NCBI RefSeq assembly: GCF_000208865.1
Contig: NC_018394.1
Location: forward strand, 248,001-312,000
Direction of reading: 5' to 3'
Length of the DNA stretch: 64,000 nucleotides
DNA from: Neospora caninum Liverpool
Lineage: Eukaryota; Apicomplexa; Conoidasida; Eucoccidiorida; Sarcocystidae
Shown here one piece after another: positions 1 through 10,814 of this stretch (positions are counted from its first letter, which is position 1; the number at the start of each line of letters is the position of its first letter). Below the pieces are notes generated by a model, which saw only the letters and a program-made list of their open reading frames with translations, was not told the origin of the DNA and did no database searches. A program made the translations under genes and the position numbers.

Positions 1-1149
1 GCAGATGCAGAGGACTCTGAGCTAAAAACATGCAAGAAACCACCTCTGGTTTTAGGTCGACCTCTCGGCCGTCGCTCTTGCGTGTGTGTATGCAGCGTTC
101 TCGTTTTTTGTTTGCTTTTCGCCTCTCGTCTTTTTGGACGCGTGACTATTCCCTCCTCTCTGCGGATGCCTCTTTTCGCGTTCGATTTCAGTCCCTTCTT
201 TTTCTCTTTTTCTTCGTCTCACCTTCCCTAAGCTGCCTCAGGAGAGGGTCACCAATCGCCGGTGTGTCGAAGAGCGTCTGAGGATTGATGAACTTTTCCC
301 AGTCGCCTTCTTCCTGGTCAAGCTTGTCGACGGTGATCAAATGGTCCAACTCCCTCAGGACCAACTCTGCACTCTGCAAGGCACACGAGAGAACGCAGAT
401 CACGTTGCATGCGCGCGCGACGAAAGGCATAATCGACCGGGCGAACCCGGGTAAAGAACACCCTTTCAATGTCGCAGCAGACGCGTCGCGAGAGAACAAG
501 GGAGAAAGAAGGGAAGAAATGCAAGGCGACGGACACGCACAACAGGCTGAGGCGCAGACGTGACAGCGAGAGCGAAGAAAAGGGCGAGAGCGAGCGAAAC
601 GGCATGGGAAACCCCCGAAAGAGAACATAGAACAGACAACACATGCCACGTGTCAGGGAATATGCCAGGTCCCATGTGTTGCTCCTTTTCTCAATCCTTT
701 CTCCGCAGCTTCCATCATCGGGAACTGGCCTGGCTCTTCCCAGATGTTTCTCCTTCTTCTCTTCCCAGGTGTTTCTCCTTCTTCTCTTTCCAGGCGTTTT
801 TCCTGTCGCTTTTAGAGTTTTTCCTTTTTTTCAGACCTGTGCAGGTGCGGCAGAAAGGCCACTCAGGTTCGCTAGCCAGTGGAGTTTCTTCTTCGTTTTT
901 CGGAAATCGCCTTCCAGGTGAAGCGTCGCTTGAATTTCGGTGACTTCGCCCGCAGCGTTCTTCACGACGGTGTCGAAAATGCAGTTGCCCCAGTGCATTA
1001 GTGTCACCTGACGAAAGCAAGACACAATTCCGGAAAGGGCATGCATGACGCACGAGAGAAAAAGAGAGCGCGAACGCACGAAAAAATACAGCACACAGAG
1101 AGAGAAGGCGAGAGCTGTCGAACGACACCTATCCGCGAGAAAGGCGCGG

Positions 1150-1192
<43 letters not shown>

Positions 1193-1774
1193 GTCACGAC
1201 TTGGCACGCATCGACCGGACGCAGGAAGGACACAGACACGCACGCTAACCAGAGACAGCCAAGCCGTGACGCGAAACAAGCCCCGCCGGAGAGAAGACAG
1301 GAAAGACGAGCAGGGAAAAGGCAAGCGAACGCATGCAGCGCATGGAGCCACGGCGCCCAGCGCCGTGGCTAGATACAGTCGGAGCCGAGAGAAGATGCAA
1401 AGAAACAATAGCTGCATGAATATATATATGTAAATATTTATATACAAAAATATTTGCAAATATATATCTGCATGCGTAGATATATATATATATATATATA
1501 TATATCTGGTGAGGTCGCGAGTACCTCCTCTCCATTTTCACACATGGCAGCGTCGTCCCGGTCGATGAGGATTTTGTTGAGCAGCAAAAGATCGGCCTCG
1601 CCCAGACTTTCGTTCTTCGCATGCATGCGTCGCTTCTTGCTTTCCACCGTCTCGGGACCGCCCTTGATGAACACAGGAACTGCATCCTCTGGAAGGGTGA
1701 GGCAGCGCATGCACACATCGCCAGAGCCCATGACTTGGCCAGGAAACAAACCTCAGGTCACACACACAAGGCCG

Positions 1775-1820
<46 letters not shown>

Positions 1821-1827
1821 ACATATG

Positions 1828-1863
<36 letters not shown>

Positions 1864-4015
1864 TATGTATATGTATACATCTTTGTATAGGACGAAGCGT
1901 ATCATGTCGGGAAAAGCTCGCGGTCGCGGCGAAGTCGACGTGAGAAGAACCCGAGACGGAGAGACGGCGAGGTTCACGAGGGTGAAGGGAGGAGAGCAAG
2001 CGACAGAGAACACGACGAACCGCGGATGAAAGGCAAAAGATTGGGGAGGCGTGACGAACTTACTTCCAACAGCCATGAATCTGGGCACAATTGGATCGAT
2101 GATTTGCTTGTTTTTCGTCCACAGTTTGTCCCACTCCATCAAGTTGCCTGCCTTGCTGGGGCCTTGCTCGAGAATAAATTCCAAGAGCGCCTCGACTTGC
2201 AAGCCGCGACGCCGAATGCCTGCGTCGCCACGCACGAAAAGACTGCATGCGCGCCCCGTCGAGCATCGCTTCATCAAGCATCACCTCTCGAAAAGCTGGA
2301 CACAGAGAGTCCCTTCAGACGAACAACCGCTCAACGGCCCGTCCCAGTTCTCCACCTCCTCTGCTTGGCGATTTCCTCCCTCCCCTCCCTCTCTTTTTTG
2401 CAAAACGCCCCCGTAGGATGCACAGCCTCTTCTGGCGGTTCCGACGCACGGACTGGAATCCCCAACGCTTCGCCGTCTCGGCGAGTCTGCACTTTCTTCT
2501 CGAGACGCCCGAAACTGCCTCCCGCGTTTTCCCTTCTCCTACCTCGCACAGTCGGCATGCGCGGGTCGTCCCAGCCTTCCACGAGGCCGGTGTCGACAAA
2601 TTGTTTCAGTTTTCTTTTCGAGAGGAGCGTCTTCACGAAACAGAGGCGGCTGAACTCGTAGATGTGGACAGGCGCAAGACCGGCCGCTTGTTGAACCTGA
2701 GCGGGGCGAGGAAAAGAAGCGTCAAAGTAACTGAAAAGAAGCACAAACTGCGCTTCTGGTGCCTCTGTCCAGGCGCAGGAGCCTCGTTTCGGTGCGAAAA
2801 CCTAAAGCACCGGAAACTCTCTCGAGTTTTACGCGCTTTGGGTCTTCGCTTTCCTCACGTTTTGTGGTTCAGCTTTCAGCGCCGAGTTGCGCCTGGCGCG
2901 TCTTGCCCCGCTGGCGTTCCCCTCTTTCCCCCTTTTTCAATTCCGACTTTGCGTTGTTTCTTTGAGGAATTCTCAGGCGAGCCTCACCCACTGGTACTGC
3001 GGAATGCGGTCGGCGTATTCGTTGGTTCGCAGCGCATGCGTCACACCCTCAATCGAGTCCACGACGGGACACGCAAAGTCGTAGGTCGGGTATGCCTTGA
3101 AGCGGTCGCCGTGGCGGTGATGAGGACAATCGGCCACGCACCGATACATCACCGGGTCGCGCATGCACTTGTTCTTCGACTGCATGTCCATCTTGGCGCG
3201 CACGCAGCATTTCTGGCCTTCAGCAGAACCCTGGAAAACACACAGAAGCACAGAAGCGAGAGAAAGGAGAACCCCTGGACACGAGAATCAGAGTGCGAAA
3301 GACGCAACAGAGGGGTGAAAGAGTGCAACAAAGAGTGCAGGGAAAGCCCAGATGCAAATGCACACGACGGCATAGGCAGATCCCTACAAAGGACATATAT
3401 GTATAAATATATATATATATATATAATAGATAGAAATGTATGCATAAATATATGCATAAATATATGTGTAAATATATGTGTAAATAAGATTATATATGTG
3501 CATCTGTAGACAGACTCACAGTTGGCCTGTCTCTCTGGAATGGACGTCAGACAGGACGCGGACTTTCAGGAGGAGATTCAAGGACATAGGCACTTCCGAG
3601 ACGAACGAAAGAGAAGCCGCCGGAGAAACGCACGTTATACCTTCAACATTTCCGCCCAGCGCTGCAGGCTTTCCTCCACGGAGGCGTTTCTGCGACAGGA
3701 TTCGACGCCTTCGGCGCGTTGCTCGCGCATCACCTCCGCGGGCGTGTCGTCGACGTAGAACTTGCCTGAAGGAAGACGCCCAAAAGCGAAAAGAGGTTCC
3801 CGCTGACAAGACACGCCGCGCTCGAAAAAAGTGTGAACAATTCTTTTGTGGGATTGCCTTTCCCGGACCACCTCTCCTGAACGTTCCCGAGCGATCCTTG
3901 TCTCGACAGAAACACCTGACGATGACCACAATCCTATCAGTATACATATATATACATATACATATACATATATACATATACATATATATATATATATATA
4001 TATACATATATGTAC

Positions 4016-4063
<48 letters not shown>

Positions 4064-6506
4064 GGGTGAGCGTGGATATATGATAACAGATAATGGACAA
4101 AAGATGGAAAGAGGAAGCATACCTTCTTTGATGAGGCGTTCGCAGAGACTCTGCATCTCCTCAAAGTAGTCAGATGTATGGGAAATCTTCGCCCATTCGA
4201 CGTTCAACAGACGCAAATCCTCGGCAATGCTTGACTCGAATTCCTCATTTTCTCTCGCAGGATTGGTGTCGTCGAATCTATGCAGAAAAAACAACTGGGC
4301 AGAGTCTGGCTTCATCTGTCGATGCCGCCTTTTGTGGGATGCACGCACCTGTGGAACTCGCGTGGTTTCGCGTCTCCGTCTTCCACTCCTGTGTCCCTCA
4401 CTCTCAGCACACAGTTTACACGTGTTTTCACATATACATACATACATACATACATACATACATACATACATACATACATACATACATACATACTGCATAT
4501 GCACATATTCATGTATCTACATTGGCATAGATATACGTGTGTATGTATGCATGCATGCATATATGTGTATGCGTATGTATGTGTGTCTGCTGTGGCCATT
4601 GTCTCAGTGTCTCTGCTTTGCCCCCTTTGCATGCATGTGTTTGTGTTGTGGCCTTTCGAGAAATCGGTTTTTCCTTCTCTTGTCTCAGAGGCTGTGTCGA
4701 GACGCCAGGCGTCCTGGGGCCTTCGTCCTGCGTACCTGAAGAGCATTTTGCCGTTGTATTTCTTGGCAAAGTAGCTGTTCAAAAGCGCAGCCTTCGCGTG
4801 GCCGATATGCAGATATCCGGACGGCTCAGGAGGGAAACGCGTCACGACTTTCCCCTGCACAGCGCCTTCCAACTTGCCTAAAACCAGAAATCCCAATCAC
4901 CGACCCCAAACCGCCACATGCAAACGCTTCTACAAATACATACATATATAGAGATATAGATATATAGAGGGAGATATAGAGATAGAGATATAGATAGATA
5001 GAGATAGAGATAGATAGAGATATAGATATATATACAGATATACATATGTATATATATATATATATAGTGTGACCACACGTACCCGACGCACGCGGGAGAT
5101 AAACGTCTCGACGAAGAGGACGAACGGCAGGAAAGGCCTCATGCCCGGTAGTTTGATGCGTCTGTGCTGTGCTTACCTTCGTAGGAAGCGTGCGAGGCCG
5201 TTCCTTTTTTGTCCCCGGCGGTTGGCGACGATGGGTTTGCATTCGCACGCTCTGCCTTCTTCTTTCCGTCTTCGTTCTTCTGCGACTCCGCTCGCGTTGC
5301 GGTCGAACCAGCTTTGCGCAAAGCTACGCCGACCGCGTTCGCGGTCGACTGCTGACCGTGGAGGAAAGAGTACCAGCGTGAAACATGAACAAACTTGTCC
5401 TTCCTGGAGAGGAAACCACACACAGAGACAACTTACACGCCTGCACAAATCATATGTCAAATCGTATGCACATACAGCCGAATATGTATGTATACATCTA
5501 CACACATCCATATGTACAGTTTTCTTCGAAGAGACGCTCTGGAAAAACCACTGAATATCTTCACAGAAGTGTACATCCACACCCATTTCGCTCATAAATA
5601 TAAAGATTTGCATAGCGTCATAAACCCGCAATGACGTCGACAGTAGACATCTGCAAGTCGCCTTCTGACCACCAATTTGTGAACGCAAATACACGCACAT
5701 ACACTTAAGATAAATATATATATATATATGTATATGCAGCAACTGCGTGTCGCTGTGTTTTCCTTTATATATGTGCATACAAATATAGTATTTCATGTGT
5801 GAATTTGAAACTTTGTAGTCAGATTTTTGAACCGCGCGGTTCGTTTGACCGACCATCCTGCGGGGGGAGCGCCGGCGTGCTGCTCGGTGCATGCGAGCCT
5901 GCGGAGTTGAGCGTAGACGGCGAGGTCGGCGAGAGTGAGATGGTATCCGCACAAGAAAGTCCGGAGTTGCAGATGCGAACTGAGAGATCCTAGCTGCTTC
6001 GGAGACAGCGAGGAGGCAGCCTGGAGCGTCGCCGCCAGAGACAGCATGGCGTCGATGCATGCAGTTGCGCATGCGTCCTCGAACGAGGGTGAAGGGACTG
6101 CCGCTGGGTACAGCTGAGCAAAGGCGGAAGGCAACAAAACACAGCGGTGGAGACAGAAGTGACACAAAACACGGAGGACGGAAAACGAAGCGAATACAGA
6201 AGCGCAGAAGGCGAGACTCCGAAAGAAAAAGAAGGGAGACAGAAGAGGACAGGAGAGACGGAAGCGGAAAGGAGGGACAGAAAAAGAGCCTACCAGGAGA
6301 GTTTTGGGGCTGAGAGCACAGAGGATCTTTGCAGCAGCGACATCGGTTGTGAACTCCTCCGGGGCGTTGTCGCTCTTTTGAACAATCAGCAAAGAACCCT
6401 GAAGTTTGTTGTCGGGCACACACGCTGCGAGGCCTCTCTCCAGGAGAACCGATACGCAGAGCGTGGCGAGGGGAGGGTGTTGGGGAGAGTAGCGCACTCG
6501 CAACAT
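1..6506 (-). CDS. GluRS: Glutamyl-tRNA synthetase, cytosolic type, with N-terminal GST-like domain (3' partial)
   Basis: Charges tRNA-Glu with glutamate. Twelve exons read 6506-6294, 6113-5812, 5403-5177, 4877-4736, 4277-4123, 3765-3641, 3230-2988, 2696-2543, 2219-2064, 1733-1525, 1007-837 and 373-223. Phases chain without conflict and give about 749 residues. Residues 1-190 resemble the GST-like domain of eukaryotic GluRS (ending around [10 protein letters not shown]), then a charged linker rich in Lys/Glu/Ala. The class I core starts near residue 250: [11 protein letters not shown] (HIGH at about 271-274), [32 protein letters not shown], and SKRKL (about 495-499), the KMSKS equivalent, followed by [10 protein letters not shown]. 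The anticodon-binding barrel ends at [11 protein letters not shown], so the last part (normally QLxRRG...IPDG) lies left of the window. Intron 2 uses an unusual GTTTCA donor. Several introns carry (TA)n tracts. The archaeal/eukaryotic form with GST-like domain is expected in the cytosol. Family call is secure; the exon before 223 is missing. Confidence 0.95.
1153..1186. repeat. (GA)n microsatellite in GluRS intron 11
   Basis: Uninterrupted GA dinucleotide run of about 17 units between the exons ending at 1525 and starting at 1007. On the transcribed strand it is a CT tract. No function is implied. Confidence 0.9.
1346..1370. repeat. Perfect inverted repeat, 10-bp arms and 5-nt loop
   Basis: Arms agccacggcg (1346-1355) and cgccgtggct (1361-1370) are exact reverse complements around loop cccag. 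It lies inside GluRS intron 11 and could fold in the pre-mRNA. It may be chance in a GC-rich stretch. Confidence 0.6.
1481..1506. repeat. (TA)n microsatellite
   Basis: Pure TA run a few bases outside the 3' border of GluRS exon 10 (donor at 1524), inside the following intron. Confidence 0.9.
1775..1880. repeat. (TA)n/(CATA)n microsatellite
   Basis: Mixed TATA/CATA/GTATA tract of about 105 bp inside the GluRS intron between exons starting 1733 and ending 2064. It accounts for Tyr/Ile/His-rich spurious open frames on both strands. Confidence 0.9.
3397..3493. repeat. TA-rich tract with degenerate ATATATGTGTAAAT-like repeats
   Basis: TA run followed by about three imperfect copies of a 12-bp unit (aaatatatgcat / aaatatatgtgt) in GluRS intron 6 (between 3230 and 3641). 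Confidence 0.75.
3946..4064. repeat. (TA)n/(CATA)n microsatellite
   Basis: About 120 bp of TA/CATA repeats in GluRS intron 5 (between 3765 and 4123). Confidence 0.9.
4437..4493. repeat. (CATA)n tetranucleotide microsatellite
   Basis: About 14 perfect CATA units in GluRS intron 4 (between 4277 and 4736), followed by a TGCATGCATGCAT stretch at about 4546-4560. Likely length-polymorphic. Confidence 0.9.
4944..5066. repeat. (GATA)n/(TAGA)n and (TA)n microsatellite
   Basis: GATA/TAGA repeats changing to TA in GluRS intron 3 (between 4877 and 5177). Confidence 0.9.
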
Positions 6507-7802
6507 TGTGGAGGCTCTCGAGTTGGAGACTCAAAAACACAGAAAAACCGGAGAAACAGAAGAGGCAAAAAGGCAGCACCCAGTGCGAGCCTTCCTGTGT
6601 TTACGCCGAACGCGACCTGAAAGCAGCACGGAACCATGAAAACGAACACTGTAACCTATGAAGATGTACAGATCTGCACATCGTTAACACATATATGGAC
6701 GGGCGTAAGCACTATATATATATATATATATTGCGGAAGTAGCGAAACACGATGGACACATATACATATATATATGCAGAATTATACAGATATGGAGGCA
6801 TGCATATAAGGACGACTGTGGAGATATATAGGTGATGATGAATATATAGTGAACTTGAACGAATTAGATGTGGGTGGCCGGAACCTGGATACATGCAGGC
6901 AGGGTCGAAGAACCTAGGAGGTGTTCTGAGCAACTGGTGCTACCCCTCTGGGGAGATTTGAGTCGGATCGCGTGACTCGAGTTGACGACGTAGCCGAAAA
7001 AGGGAGAAGCAAGTCGCACAAAGCGTGCGCGTCGAATTTCTGTTTTTCATACCTGCGGTGTCTCGACACCTGAGACTCGACTCTCGGCCCGTTTCTGTTG
7101 CGGGGCAAAATGTGCGAGGATTCGGGCGAGGAAAAGCGGGGTTCGGAGGAGTTGCTGCGCTCAACAACGACTCCGAGATCGAACGTCAGCAGAAAGGCCA
7201 GAGAAAGTTGCAACTGAAAGCGCAAACAAGACGCCTGTTTTCCTTTGCTCGACGCCGCAGTTTCGACTCCTGTCCGCGTCTAGAGAGATGTCACACCTGT
7301 ATGCGGCCTGTGCATGCAGCTTTTTTGACTCGAAAAACATGCGAGGAGAGCTTGGCGAAAAGGTCGTGGCCATCCTCGGAGACCTCAAATCTCTAACTTC
7401 ATTCGCCTTTTTGTTCGAGTGCGTTTTAAGTCTTGTCTTTCCTCAACATCGTGCTGTCTCGCGCCTCTCTCACGGGTTTTGTCGCCCGCTTTTCTGCGGA
7501 AATGGATGCCTGCCTCTCTCCGAAGGCCTCTCTCCAAATCCGCCGCCTGCCTTCGCGTGAAAAGTTGAGATTTATGGTCTCCGCGGTCGCGTGTTGAGGC
7601 GTTTCCCTCAGTTTTTCTTTTTTCTGCGCCGACGCTCTTCGATTGCGTCCTCGAGAGGGCTAAGGCGTAGGCGCCTCGAGGACTTGTGAGGAGAGAGAAG
7701 AAAGAGGCCTTGTCGCCCATTGGCAATAAAAAGCGACAACCTGGAGTGTCTCTCCTGTTTTCCAAACAGCTGAGTTTTCCGACCGAGACGGTCTAGAAGA
7801 AA
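6507..7802. promoter_or_regulatory. Divergent intergenic spacer (promoters and 5' UTRs of GluRS and the HCA59-family gene)
   Basis: The 1.3 kb between the GluRS start codon (minus strand, 6506) and the HCA59-family start codon (plus strand, 7803) must hold both promoters. It has a short TA tract at about 6713-6732 and otherwise mixed sequence. I see no TATA box or coding exon that I can support. The call rests on the head-to-head arrangement, not on a recognised motif. Confidence 0.55.
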
Positions 7803-10506
7803 ATGGGACGGAAAAGAGAGCGTGACCAAAGTGTGGAGGCGCGCCGGCGCCGGGGCCGCGAAGAGCGAGCGAGCTCTCCATCTGATGAGGAAGAACGAGG
7901 CGAGAGACGAAGATCTTCTCCGGCTCGAGGCCACAAAAAAGTGCAGAGAGGAGAGAGACGGAGACGCGAAGACAGCCGATCGCGTTCGAGGTCTGGCTCT
8001 TCCGAGAGACATCGAAAACCCAGAAACAAAGGGGACTCTACGTCTTCCCCGTCACCCCCTCGCAGGAGTCGCGAGGACCAAAACCGACTCTCTCCGTCGC
8101 GTTCTTCTGCGCAAAAACACAAGCTGCATCGTAGAATGCCAAGAAGCGAATCTCCCGAGGACACCGTCAAAAGTGCTTCGCAGACCAAAGACACCACAGA
8201 GGCTGCCGCGTCTGCTCCCGAATCGTCCATCTCTTCCTCTCCTTCTTCTTCTGAGTCTTCTGCCGCATTCTTGGGCTTTCGGCGTCGCAGATTTGGAGCG
8301 TCGTTGGCCCGTCTCAAGGCGCTTCATGAAGAGGAGAGCACCATGTACGCAACCGGCGTCGAAGAAGAGGTTCCGCCTTCCCGGCGCAGCGTCGCTATCC
8401 CTGCTTCTCGGGCGACTGCAGGTGAAGCGGGAGAAGACGCGTCTCCCTCCCAAGCTGCGGCCGGAGAGGCGAGCCCGAAAGTGGAAGAAGATGAGGACGA
8501 AGCAGAGGAGATGAAGCTGGTCCTGAAGAGCATGCAGCAACTCCAAAAGGCTCGACAAGTTCAACGCAGGAAAGGCCTCGACATTCTCGGCGCACAGGAA
8601 GAACAAAAACCCGAACAAGAAGAAGAGGAAGACGACTTAGCTGGCTATGGGCTCCTCGAAAGAAACTTTTCGACCGTCAACAACTCCACAGGTCTCACGC
8701 TCGACAAACATCTGTACGTGCCTCGCAACGTGCAGGCCTCAACGCGCACATGTATACTTTTGTGCGGATACAGATATCGATGTGAATATTGTGAGAGGAA
8801 GACGAAGGAGTCGGTATCACCTCTGTATATACTTTGTCCTGCCAGGTTCTTGGATGTATACCTACCTATATGTATGTATATATATATATATATATATATA
8901 AAGGTAGATCACGTTGGATGTGCTTTACTGCCTTTCTTTCGCTTCTTTCCCCATCAGTGGCCGTTATTGTTTTGCGCCAGCATTTGCGCGTTTCGGGAGG
9001 CCCATGTACATACATATATATGCCTGTTGAGTTGTGTGAGTGTGTGTCTTCTCGTCCCGTGTGTCTTCAGAGAAGAGTTCCTGCGCGAGCGCATGCAGTT
9101 GAAGGAGGCGCCGAGTCCAGAGGAGAAAGCCGCGCCGGAGGGCCAAGGGTCAGGCTCTGCGAACGAACTGTACAGAGTGCCTGACCGACTGCAAGTTGCC
9201 GATCGAAGCGGCGAGTACCGCGAACAACTCAACTGGCTCACGGGGCTGACGGAGGTTCAACTTCCGATGACGTAAGTGGAAAGAACGCGGTTTTGTGTGG
9301 GACACGTTTTTTTAGGCTGGAGCGCAAAGTTCACGCGCCTGATAAGCCTGCTGTATTGCGCCCGCGGGGATCGAGTTCGCTGTCGGTCGTCGCGCATGCA
9401 TCCGAAAAGGACTGTGGCGCATCTGTGGTGGCATGCATGCAGAGTCAAGCTGAAGAATATCGAGGCGACGGAGAAGGCGAAGCGTGCGTTGTTGAAGAAG
9501 GGCGAACCTGACGCCGTGTAAGTCCCCCTTTCAGGCTCTCTCTAGGAGATTCGTTTTCCTTGCCTGCAATTCAAGCTAGCTGGTTCCGTGCTGTCCCTCC
9601 GGAGTTCCCCCGGATTATGCGAAACAGTTCACATGTACACAGCGCCATCACTTTTAAGCATCTCTTTCTCTACGTTTACCCTTTAAAACGGCGATCTGCA
9701 TAGTGCTTCCATGTGCGTCTGGGCGATATAGACCTATTTTACTGGCACCGAGCTGTCCATGCACACGTAAACCCATAGATAGGTAGACAGGGAAATCCGC
9801 CGACAAACATATACATATATATACATATATACATATATATATACATATGTATGTACGTATTATGTAGTTACAGCTGCAGAGATTATGGGAGCTGAGTTTG
9901 GGGGGCCGAGTCTCAATTCTTCGTCGAGCCTCCGCGAGGAGAGAAAGGGAAGGATAGGGCAGCGTCTCGTGTGTGCAGCCGCCGCGAATTCTTCATCCGT
10001 GCGACGGGGAAGAACCCCCTTGTGGTTGTGTGTGTCGCGTTCTCGAGCCTCTCGTCTCCGACTCTCTCCGGTTTTTTGCATTTCTCGGTTGTTCCTCCTC
10101 CAGGGATGACGACGAAGACCCAGACGCCATTCGCCGCCGTGCTTTTGGGCAGCGCTACACGTGGTACGACCCGGATAAACGCCCCCGAGTAAGTTCCTCT
10201 TTTGGCTGACAGATCGGCTTTTGTGTGCCAAACGCGCGCGGATTCACCTTTCCGAAAGATAGTCTTTTTCCAGTGACGCGTCCACAGCCGTGGCGCACGT
10301 CGGTTCAGTCCGCGTGCAAGTGTGTGTTGTTGAGTTGCATGGGACTTTGCCCGCGTTGCCACGTCCCCCCATTTCAGATTCCTTCGCGAAACAGAATGCA
10401 CGCTGAAGTTTTCCCGCGATGTTGGCGGAGCTCTTCGTCTCGTGCCTGTTGATGTTCTTGCCATATATATATATATATATACATACATACATACATGTAC
10501 ATATAT

Positions 10507-10537
<31 letters not shown>

Positions 10538-10814
10538 CATATATGTATATATACATATACAAATATATACGTACATAAATATATTCATATACTTATACAT
10601 ATAATTACATATATATTCACATATATTTATATGTATATATATTGGCTGACGGTATTTCTGTGGCGCAGTTTCGAGTGTAATTGCGTTTCCTGGGTCCTGG
10701 GTGGAATGCGTTCCTCAGGCGCGACCGGGAGACGACAAAGCAGTGCAGGATTTCTCGCAAAGAGCGAGACGTGCCCAGCAGAACCGGGGACGCGTGGGTA
10801 TCGGTTACGGCTGA
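7803..10814 (+). CDS. HCA59 / C9orf78 / Tls1-family protein, probable spliceosome-associated factor
   Basis: Five exons, 7803-8713, 9071-9271, 9443-9517, 10104-10188 and 10719-10814, have phases that chain exactly and give 455 residues. The N-terminal 180 residues are basic and Arg/Ser/Glu-rich, as in nuclear splicing proteins. A Ser/Ala/Glu-rich region follows. The conserved domain runs from about residue 240: [24 protein letters not shown], then [16 protein letters not shown] across intron 1, [20 protein letters not shown] and [17 protein letters not shown], the last two matching the diagnostic block of human C9orf78 and yeast Tls1. The C-terminus is short, basic and glycine-rich (RGRVGIGYG). 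Family members bind late spliceosomes and influence splice choice; that role here is inferred from homology. The first intron donor GTACGT at 8714 was preferred because it restores phase. Introns 1 and 4 contain TA tracts. Confidence 0.88.
8871..8900. repeat. (TA)n microsatellite in HCA59-family intron 1
   Basis: TA run inside the intron 8714-9070. Confidence 0.85.
10463..10642. repeat. (TA)n/(CATA)n microsatellite, about 180 bp
   Basis: TA, CATA and GTATA units in the fourth intron (10189-10718) of the HCA59-family gene, close to the last-exon acceptor at 10718. Confidence 0.9.

Noticed and set aside
1..22. Possible final GluRS exon fragment after a TTTTAG acceptor
   Set aside because: It would read SPLHL, but the QLxRRG segment expected before it is not found between 23 and 222, so the link is unsupported.
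1775..5066. Tyr/Ile/His-rich open frames over TA and CATA tracts
   Set aside because: Pure products of microsatellite translation inside introns; present on both strands.
5173..6579. 468-codon minus-strand frame
   Set aside because: It crosses GluRS introns in a different frame and overlaps exons 2 and 3 only partly. The spliced model matches the family far better.
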